This document shows positions 49,667 to 55,972 of a stretch of 64,000 nucleotides of DNA, in pieces. The stretch lies in contig CAWISG010000006.1 of NCBI GenBank assembly GCA_963838735.1, positions 186,001-250,000 of the forward strand, given 5' to 3'. Under the pieces are notes generated by a model. The model saw only the letters and a list, made by a program, of their open reading frames with translations. It ran no database searches and was not told where the DNA came from. Made by a program: the position numbers and the translations under genes. Positions within the stretch are counted from its first letter, which is position 1. The number at the start of each line of letters is the position of its first letter. The DNA is from Parerythrobacter_A sp963838735 (GTDB lineage Bacteria; Pseudomonadota; Alphaproteobacteria; Sphingomonadales; Sphingomonadaceae).

Positions 49667-50889
49667 GCTTTCTTGAACAGGCCCGCGCACTGGATGCGTC
49701 CGACCCCCTGCGCAACTGCCGCGACCGGTTCGACCTGCCTGAGGGCGTGGTCTATCTCGACGGCAATTCGCTGGGTGCGCTGCCCAAGGCGACGAAGGCG
49801 CGGCTGGCCGATGTGGTGCAGCGCGAGTGGGGCGAAGACCTGATCCGCAGCTGGAACTGCACCGAAAGAGGGGGCGACTGGATCGGTATGCCGCAGCGCA
49901 TCGGTGCGAAGATTGCACCGCTGATCGGTGCCGCGCGGCATGAAGTGATCGCCTGCGACAGCGTCTCGGTGAACCTCGCGAAACTGATCGGCGGGGCGCT
50001 TGCGATGCACCCTGACCGCAATGTCGTACTGTCCGAACCGGGCAATTTCCCGACCGACCTATATATGGTACAGGGCGACGCGCGGGCGGAACAGCGGCTG
50101 GCGGATCGCGATGCGATTGTGGATGCGCTCGACAGCTCGGTTGCACTGCTGATGCTGACGCATGTGCATTATAAGACCGGCGCGATGTTCGATATGGCCG
50201 CGCTAACCGCTGCCGCGCACGAGGCCGGCGCGCTGGTGCTGTGGGACTTGTCGCATAGCGGCGGTGCAGTGCCGGTCGATTTGACGGCGGCGGATGCGGA
50301 CTTCGCGGTCGGCTGCGGTTACAAATACCTGAACGGCGGCCCTGGCGCGCCCGCCTACGCCTATGTGGCGGAGCGGCATCATGCGGCGTTCCGCAATCCG
50401 CTCCCCGGCTGGATGGGCCACGCTGCGCCTTTCGCTTTCGAAGACGAGTACGAGCCTGCGCCCGGCGTCTCGCGTCTGCTGGCGGGAACGCCGCCGGTGC
50501 TGGCGATGGCGGCGCTGGAATGCGGGGTCGAACTGGTGGCGGAAATCGGCATGGCACCGCTGGTGAAAAAATCGCGCGCGCTATCGGAATTCACGCGTGC
50601 CGCGATGGCCGAACATTGCCCAGCGCTACCCTGCGTCAGTCCGGCGGACCCGACGCAGCGCGGCAGCCAGCTCAGCTTCCGCCACCCTGACGCCTATGCA
50701 TTGTGCCAGGCGCTAATCGCCCGCGGCATAATCGGCGATTTCCGCGCACCCGACCTCCTGCGCATGGGCTTCGCGCCAGCCTATGTGTCGTTCGGGGATT
50801 GTGCGAAGGCAGTGCAGGCGCTGGCCGAGGTGCTGGACAGCGGCGAATGGCAACGTGCAGAGTTTCAGGAACGCGCGGCGGTGACGTAG
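49663..50889 (+). CDS. kynU: Kynureninase
   Basis: PLP enzyme cleaving kynurenine to anthranilate and alanine. 408 residues, MSFLEQARALDASDPLRNCR. Pattern: VYLDGNSLGALPKATKARLA, SWNCTERGGDWIGMPQRIGA, LVLWDLSHSGGAVPVDLTAA with the cofactor Asp, and the Schiff-base Lys in VGCGYKYLNGGPGAP (about K219). Overlaps kynB by four bases (ATGA). It completes the tryptophan-to-anthranilate route; no genes for anthranilate use are beside it. Confidence 0.96.
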   Translation: MSFLEQARALDASDPLRNCRDRFDLPEGVVYLDGNSLGALPKATKARLADVVQREWGEDLIRSWNCTERGGDWIGMPQRIGAKIAPLIGAARHEVIACDSVSVNLAKLIGGALAMHPDRNVVLSEPGNFPTDLYMVQGDARAEQRLADRDAIVDALDSSVALLMLTHVHYKTGAMFDMAALTAAAHEAGALVLWDLSHSGGAVPVDLTAADADFAVGCGYKYLNGGPGAPAYAYVAERHHAAFRNPLPGWMGHAAPFAFEDEYEPAPGVSRLLAGTPPVLAMAALECGVELVAEIGMAPLVKKSRALSEFTRAAMAEHCPALPCVSPADPTQRGSQLSFRHPDAYALCQALIARGIIGDFRAPDLLRMGFAPAYVSFGDCAKAVQALAEVLDSGEWQRAEFQERAAVT

Positions 50890-50915
50890 CGCACAAAAAG
50901 CGTCTGAGGCTCTTT

Positions 50916-51191
50916 TTACTCAGGTTTTCTACCGATGCGTGCGCGGTACTCTTCTATGGTTAGGGCATCGTCATACCCTTCGTCACCTTCGGCAATACAA
51001 TCACCTGATGCATAGACGTGCCCAATAATGCCCCCACGTATTCCTGTTTTGGGCTGCGCAATACGCATATTGTCGCCACGTTCTTCGCAGATATCAGCAA
51101 GTTGATTACTCGCCTTGTCGGTTGCTATTCCCACGCAGCCACCAAGTACGGCAGTCGCCAGAATGATTATAGGAAGGCCAGGCTTAGTCAT
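50916..51191 (-). CDS. Small lipoprotein of unknown function in an AT-rich patch
   Basis: 91 residues. Signal peptide with lipobox: LPIIILATAVLGGC. The mature part has three cysteines (lipid Cys, DICEERGDNM, SGDCIAEGD) and ends YRARIGRKPE. The ATG at 51191 is chosen because upstream residues to 51275 are not signal-like. Base composition from about 50890 to 51290 is clearly lower in GC than its neighbours, with non-typical codons, suggesting later arrival. No family recognised. Confidence 0.72.
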   Translation of the reverse strand: MTKPGLPIIILATAVLGGCVGIATDKASNQLADICEERGDNMRIAQPKTGIRGGIIGHVYASGDCIAEGDEGYDDALTIEEYRARIGRKPE

Positions 51192-51288
51192 AAGCAAAGG
51201 GTTCCAGCCGTCTTGATTGACGTTGATCGCTACTACTTTTATCGATATACGGCTACAAGACGTTTGGTAGAGCAAACGGATGCCCTAG

Positions 51289-51897
51289 CTAGCCCTCCAG
51301 CTCGACATCCCAATAAAGCCAGTCGCGCCAGGTTTCGTGGAGGAAGTTGGGTGGATAGCTCTTGCCCTTTTGCTGCAATTGCCAGCTGGTCGGGCGGATG
51401 GGGGTGCGGTGCAGGGTCATATGGGCCTGCATCGGCGTGCGCCCGCCTTTCTTCATATTGCACGGGCCGCAGGCGGTGGCGATGTTTTCCCATGTCGTCT
51501 TGCCGCCCAGACGGCGCGGTATGACGTGGTCGAAGGTCAGGTTGCCGGTCGCGCCGCAATACTGGCAAGCGAACCTGTCCCGCAGGAACAGGTTGAAGCG
51601 GGTGAAGGCAGGCCATTCGCTCTGGCGCACGTAATCCTTCAGCGCGATGACGCTGGGAACGGCCATGTCGAGCGAAGGCGAATGCACTTCCCGGTCATAG
51701 GCCTCGACGATGGTGACTCTGTCAAGAAACACGGCCTTCACTGCCGTCTGCCATGGCCACAGGCTTAATGGATAATAGCTCAGCGGTGTATAATCGGCAT
51801 TGAGCACCAGCGCAGGGCAGGACGCGAGACTGCGCGTCGGGTCGCCATCCGCGCCTCGAAATTGCGCCGCCTGTTCCAGCAATTCGGTCCTGAACAC
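51289..51897 (-). CDS. HNH endonuclease family protein
   Basis: 202 residues. The HNH fold is seen in FACQYCGATGNLTFDHVIPR and TWENIATACGPCNMKKGGR, with CxxC-CxxC zinc knuckles and the DHV-P motif. The N-terminal region VLNADYTPLSYYPLSLWPWQ is the alphaproteobacterial orphan HNH family. I chose GTG 51897, since AAAGGAAC lies about nine bases upstream, over ATGs at 51936/51945. Its job is not known; not part of a restriction system here. Confidence 0.88.
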   Translation of the reverse strand: MFRTELLEQAAQFRGADGDPTRSLASCPALVLNADYTPLSYYPLSLWPWQTAVKAVFLDRVTIVEAYDREVHSPSLDMAVPSVIALKDYVRQSEWPAFTRFNLFLRDRFACQYCGATGNLTFDHVIPRRLGGKTTWENIATACGPCNMKKGGRTPMQAHMTLHRTPIRPTSWQLQQKGKSYPPNFLHETWRDWLYWDVELEG

Positions 51898-52010
51898 GTC
51901 GTTTGTTCCTTTCCGATCAGGTTCACACCAATGCATTCGCGCCACAAAGCGTCAAGTCCGTTACAGGTGCGCTATCCACAATCGGCGCGGATTGGCCTAG
52001 GCCTGCCCGC

Positions 52011-52868
52011 GTGATCGTCACGCGCTTCGCCCCCAGCCCGAACGGCCTGCTGCATGCAGGACATGCCTATGCCGCCATCGTGGCGCATGATTTGGCGAAC
52101 CGGAATGCGGGTCGTTTCCTGCTGCGGATCGAGGATATCGACGGCGCGCGCAGCAAGCCGGAACTGGCGCAGTCGGCGCGCGATGATCTGGCATGGTTGG
52201 GGCTGGAATGGGAGGAGGTCGCGCCACAATCGACCCGGCTGGCGCGCTATACCGAGGCAGTGGCACGGCTGGAGGCCGAAGGGCTGCTCTATCGCTGCAC
52301 CTGCACCCGGCGAGAGATTGCAGCGGCGGCGACGCGGCAGGGACCGGACGGGCCGCTCTATCCTGGTACGTGCCGGGGGCGCACCATCGCGGCGCAGACG
52401 CCCCATGTTCTGCGGCTCGACGTTGCAAAGGCTGTTGCGCGAACGGGGCCGTTACATTGGCATGACGATTTGGCCGGTCCGCAAACCGCTGCTCCGGCGC
52501 TGCTGGGCGATGTCGTGCTGGTGCGGCGCAGCGAGCCTGCCAGCTATCACCTTGCCGTTACGCTGGACGATGCGGCGGACGGCGTCACGCATGTGGTGCG
52601 CGGGCGTGACCTGTTTGCGGCAACGCATATCCATCGCACGTTGCAGGCGCTACTCGATCTGTCGGTGCCGTGCTGGCATCACCATCCGCTGTTGCTGGAC
52701 GTTGACGGACGCAAGCTGGCAAAACGCGACGGCTCGCCCCCGCTGGCGGATCTGCGCGAAAATGGCGTCGATGGCGCACAATTCGCAGCCGATTTGCGCG
52801 CCGGGCGTTGGCCGCAAGACATATCGCTTGAAAGTCACTCGAAAAGATTGCCGCGAACGTCTAGGTAG
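52011..52868 (+). CDS. gluQ: Glutamyl-Q tRNA(Asp) synthetase
   Basis: A truncated GluRS homologue that adds glutamate to queuosine-34 of tRNA-Asp. 285 residues from GTG 52011 (VIVTRFAPSPNGLLHAGHAY, with HAGH as the HIGH box). Zinc ligands are in RCTCTRREIAAAATRQ and LYPGTC. The KMSKS-like loop is DGRKLAKRDGSP (about 240). It lacks the anticodon domain, as expected. It needs queuosine, so the damaged queC in this window is of interest. Confidence 0.93.
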   Translation: MIVTRFAPSPNGLLHAGHAYAAIVAHDLANRNAGRFLLRIEDIDGARSKPELAQSARDDLAWLGLEWEEVAPQSTRLARYTEAVARLEAEGLLYRCTCTRREIAAAATRQGPDGPLYPGTCRGRTIAAQTPHVLRLDVAKAVARTGPLHWHDDLAGPQTAAPALLGDVVLVRRSEPASYHLAVTLDDAADGVTHVVRGRDLFAATHIHRTLQALLDLSVPCWHHHPLLLDVDGRKLAKRDGSPPLADLRENGVDGAQFAADLRAGRWPQDISLESHSKRLPRTSR

Positions 52869-52873
52869 AATGC

Positions 52874-53104
52874 ATGACAACATTCCTCGTAGTCGTCCTG
52901 CTGGTTCTGATGGCGCTGGTCGTCGTTAGCCTGGTCAAGGGCATCATCGCTTTTTTGAAAACCACCAAGGTCGATCTGGAAAACCAGACCGGCGAAACCA
53001 TGACCGATATGCAGGCCTTGCAGAACAAGGCAATGTTCAACCGCATCAAATATCAGGCACTGGCGATCGTGGTGGTCGCGGTCATCATGATGATCGCCAA
53101 ATAG
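52874..53104 (+). CDS. Twin-transmembrane HIG1-domain-like protein
   Basis: 76 residues, two membrane helices (TFLVVVLLVLMALVVVSLV and ALAIVVVAVIMMIA) joined by a polar loop with LQNKAMFNRIKYQALAI. This resembles the HIG1_N pattern of small respiratory-complex-associated proteins. Five bases after gluQ and ten before the adenosyltransferase, so probably one transcript. Function in bacteria is unclear. Confidence 0.8.
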   Translation: MTTFLVVVLLVLMALVVVSLVKGIIAFLKTTKVDLENQTGETMTDMQALQNKAMFNRIKYQALAIVVVAVIMMIAK

Positions 53105-53114
53105 ACTGGCCACA

Positions 53115-53690
53115 ATGGTCAAGCTGAACAGGATCTACACGCGCACCGGCGACGATGGCACCACCGGCCTGGTCGACGGCAGTCGCACGCCCAAGGACGG
53201 CGCGCGGATCGACGCGATCGGGGTGGTGGACGAAGCGAACAGCGCGCTGGGCCACGCCGCTGTCGCATTTGCCGACAGCGACCACGCCGCCGATCTGTTC
53301 CGCATCCAGAACGATCTGTTCGACCTGGGCGCGGACTTGGCGACGCCTGCCGGGGATGGCGGTTTCGCGCCGTCGGACATGGTGTTGCGCATGGTGCCGT
53401 CGCAGATCGACTGGCTTGAGCAACGTATCGATGCGGCGAACGAACGGCTGGCGCCCCTGACCAGCTTCGTGCTGCCCGGCGGCACCGAAGCGGCGGCGCG
53501 GCTTCATGTCGCGCGTGCGGCGGTGCGGCGGGCGGAACGGGCGATGGTGGCGTTTGCCGCGCAGGATGCCGCCAACCCGGCGGCGCTTGCCTATATCAAT
53601 CGCCTGTCCGATTACCTGTTCGTGCTGGCGCGGGTCGCAAACGACGATGGCGCAGGCGATGTGAGCTGGCAGCCGGGTGCGAACCGCTAG
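53115..53690 (+). CDS. Cob(I)alamin adenosyltransferase, PduO type
   Basis: 191 residues. Transfers the adenosyl group of ATP to cob(I)alamin. PduO-type pattern: KLNRIYTRTGDDGTTGLVDG (nucleotide-binding loop), RIDAIGVVDEANSALGHA, LTSFVLPGGTEAAARLHVAR with the Arg/Glu pair, and INRLSDYLFVLARVAND near the C-terminus. It is placed with small membrane and dehydrogenase genes rather than with cobalamin synthesis genes. Confidence 0.94.
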   Translation: MVKLNRIYTRTGDDGTTGLVDGSRTPKDGARIDAIGVVDEANSALGHAAVAFADSDHAADLFRIQNDLFDLGADLATPAGDGGFAPSDMVLRMVPSQIDWLEQRIDAANERLAPLTSFVLPGGTEAAARLHVARAAVRRAERAMVAFAAQDAANPAALAYINRLSDYLFVLARVANDDGAGDVSWQPGANR

Positions 53691-53790
53691 CCCGAAGCGC
53701 CGTCGACCCAACACCACTGGCCCAACATTACTGGCCAAACCCGCATACGCCCGCTACGCGCTCGCTTTTGCTGCAAGTGCGAAGGATAGT

Positions 53791-54675
53791 GTGTTGGCTC
53801 TCACGGAACGAACGGTCGCCGTCATCGGCGCAGGCCAGATGGGGTCGGGCATCGCCCAGACCATTGCGCAGCGGGGCGGGCAAGTGCTGCTGTCCGATGT
53901 CAGCATGGACCTCGCCACTGCGGCGGTCGGCAAGATCGAACAGGGGATGGGTCGGCTGGTCGGCAAGGGCAAGCTGGACGTAGCCGACGCACAAGCCGCG
54001 CTGAAACGCATCACGCCGGTCGCCGACTATGTACCGATGGCGGATGCCAGCCTCATCATCGAAGCCGCCACCGAGCGCGAGCCGATCAAGCAGGCGATCT
54101 TCGAAAGCGCGGGCAAGGTTCTGGCCGACGATGCCATCATGGCGTCCAACACCAGCTCCATCCCCATCACCCGCATGGCCAATTATGCGCCGGATGCGGC
54201 GCGGTTCATCGGCCTGCATTTCTTCAACCCGGTGCCGGTCATGGGCCTGATCGAAGTCATTCCCGGCCTTGCCACCGCGCAGGCCACCACCGACCGCACC
54301 GTCGCTTTCGCCGAAGCGCTGGGCAAGGAAGTGGTGCTGTCGCAGGACGAGCCGGGCTTCGTCGTCAATCGTATCCTGCTGCCGATGATCAACGAGGCGA
54401 TCTTCGTGCTGGGCCAATCGACGGCCAATATCGAAGATATCGACAAAGGTTGCCGCCTCGGCCTCAATCACCCGATGGGGCCCCTGCAACTGGCGGATTT
54501 CGTCGGGCTGGATACCTGCCTCGACATCATCATGGTGCTTTACAACACGACCGGCGACAGCAAGTACCGGCCCGCACCGCTGCTGGTGAAATATGTCGAG
54601 GCCGGCTGGCTGGGGCGCAAGACCGGTCGCGGGTTTTACGACTATACCGCCGATGCGCCCGTGCCGACACGCTAA
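53791..54675 (+). CDS. 3-hydroxybutyryl-CoA dehydrogenase
   Basis: 294 residues. Oxidises 3-hydroxyacyl-CoA with NAD(P). The start GTG 53791 is preceded by AAGGA; earlier in-frame ATGs are within the previous gene. The Rossmann motif is VAVIGAGQMGSGIAQTIAQR (about 8-27). Catalytic residues: IGLHFFNPVPVMGLIEVI (His) with ASNTSSIPITRMA (Asn/Ser). The C-terminal domain is NHPMGPLQLADFVGLDTCLD. It probably serves butyrate/PHB or fatty acid metabolism. Confidence 0.93.
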   Translation: MLALTERTVAVIGAGQMGSGIAQTIAQRGGQVLLSDVSMDLATAAVGKIEQGMGRLVGKGKLDVADAQAALKRITPVADYVPMADASLIIEAATEREPIKQAIFESAGKVLADDAIMASNTSSIPITRMANYAPDAARFIGLHFFNPVPVMGLIEVIPGLATAQATTDRTVAFAEALGKEVVLSQDEPGFVVNRILLPMINEAIFVLGQSTANIEDIDKGCRLGLNHPMGPLQLADFVGLDTCLDIIMVLYNTTGDSKYRPAPLLVKYVEAGWLGRKTGRGFYDYTADAPVPTR

Positions 54676-54730
54676 CGGCTCGGAACTCCGCGCCCGTGCC
54701 ACCCGTTGAAGGGCAAAAGGAGATTACCCC

Positions 54731-55096
54731 ATGAACCAGAAGCAGAACCAGGGCGGTCAAAGCCAGGAACAGCGCCAGGCGAAACTGGCACCCGAAACCC
54801 ACAATGACGAGCAGGACGATCACCGCTCGCAGGCGCAAGAAGTGGCCGAACAGGCGCGCCAGCCATCAAGTCACCAGTCCAGCCCGACCGAAAGCACCAA
54901 GCCTGCAGACAATCCTGCAGGTACGGTAGGGCTTGGTGCGAAGGATGTGCCCGATACCATCGACAAGATGCGCGAGATGGAAACCACCGGTCGCATCGAC
55001 ATGGATGCGTTCGAAGGCGAGCCGAACCATGACGACAATGTCGACAAGTTCGGTGCGGACAAAAAGCTGGACGGACTGCGCGGCGACGGTACTTGA
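54731..55096 (+). CDS. Small hydrophilic protein of unknown function
   Basis: 121 residues, strongly polar (rich in Gln, Asp, Glu, Lys), MNQKQNQGGQSQEQRQAKLA, with a good ribosome binding site (AAAGGAG, eight bases upstream). The first 65 residues appear disordered; the C-terminal half, KDVPDTIDKMREMETTGRID, looks like the conserved part. The composition recalls desiccation/stress hydrophilins. No enzyme motif. Family not recognised. Confidence 0.75.
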   Translation: MNQKQNQGGQSQEQRQAKLAPETHNDEQDDHRSQAQEVAEQARQPSSHQSSPTESTKPADNPAGTVGLGAKDVPDTIDKMREMETTGRIDMDAFEGEPNHDDNVDKFGADKKLDGLRGDGT

Positions 55097-55118
55097 GCCG
55101 TCTGGTGCGGGGCGGCTG

Positions 55119-55541
55119 CTAGAGAGCGCCGCCTTCCACTCCGCCTTCCCGCAGCAGCCACAACGCGACGGTCAGCAGGACCGCACCCGCTGTGACGATG
55201 TAGCTGAGCCAGCGCATGTGCAGTTGCTTTGGCGCTTTTATGTCATGTGTATGCAACCGAGCAAGACTTGCACAGGCCCGGCTCTGTGCCGACCATGCGA
55301 TTGCGCCGCCCATCAGGATAAAGATCGTTGCAATGGCCTGCGCCAGCCAAGGGGGGTCGAACGCCCCGAACACGGCACGAAACCCCAGCCCTATGCCGAT
55401 AGCGGCAAAGGCTGTTCTCAGCCATCCGGCATAGGTTCGCTCAGTGGCCTGCACCGTGCGGTCCTCGGCCCAGTCGGTGCGATTTTCCGCGAAATCGGTC
55501 CGTTTTTCCGCGAGTTCGTTGCTGTTACTCGTATCCGCCAT
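55119..55541 (-). CDS. DUF202 family membrane protein
   Basis: 140 residues. YidH/DUF202: TERTYAGWLRTAFAAIGIGL is the signature, with three membrane helices (about 45-62, 72-88, 112-130). The N-terminus holds a repeating short motif (KRTDFAENRTDWAEDRT) that may be a helical extension. The start at 55541 (MADTSNSNELAEKRT) overlaps the upstream gene by 17 bases. Role unknown. Confidence 0.83.
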   Translation of the reverse strand: MADTSNSNELAEKRTDFAENRTDWAEDRTVQATERTYAGWLRTAFAAIGIGLGFRAVFGAFDPPWLAQAIATIFILMGGAIAWSAQSRACASLARLHTHDIKAPKQLHMRWLSYIVTAGAVLLTVALWLLREGGVEGGAL

Positions 55542-55947
55542 CGGGTAGGGAAACGGTACGCACGCCGCCCGGTTCCCTGCCTTCGAAAACCACGTCCCCG
55601 TCGGCATCATCGTTGCTGAACCCGTCCGGGGTCGGGTCGAAGCCGTCTGGATCGGTGCCGACCGGGTCGTAGCCGGCGGCATCGTCCATGGCGCGTGGAA
55701 TACTTGTGCTGCTGGCAGTCCGGGTGGGGGAGTCTTCGGTTTGCGGCACCACGATGGTGCGGCGCAGACCGGGTGTGCCGAACTGTTCGACTTCTTCCTC
55801 CAATGCGGCTTTCTCGCCCACGAACCGGTTTGTCGCGCGCTGGATCGTGCCGTCTTCCTCGTCAGTGCCGACCAGCGATGCGGTACTGGCCAGCGCCATG
55901 CCGACAAACGCCATCGCGGCGTAGCGTCCCTTGAACATGTAACTCAT
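55525..55947 (-). CDS. Exported acidic protein of unknown function
   Basis: 140 residues. Short N-terminal hydrophobic segment AAMAFVGMALASTASLVG (signal or anchor), then a mainly acidic region with DPVGTDPDGFDPTPDGFSND, which resembles calcium-binding Asp-rich turns. The C-terminal strand FEGREPGGVRTVSLPDGG ends it. ATG 55947 or 55938. It overlaps the DUF202 gene, so the two may work together at the membrane. No family known. Confidence 0.7.
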   Translation of the reverse strand: MSYMFKGRYAAMAFVGMALASTASLVGTDEEDGTIQRATNRFVGEKAALEEEVEQFGTPGLRRTIVVPQTEDSPTRTASSTSIPRAMDDAAGYDPVGTDPDGFDPTPDGFSNDDADGDVVFEGREPGGVRTVSLPDGGYE

Positions 55948-55972
55948 GTCGCCCGATGTAGCGCGCGAAGGG

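Noticed and set aside
51289..51897. HNH gene as part of a restriction or defence system
   Set aside because: It is the orphan alphaproteobacterial HNH family; no methylase, ATPase or other defence gene is adjacent.
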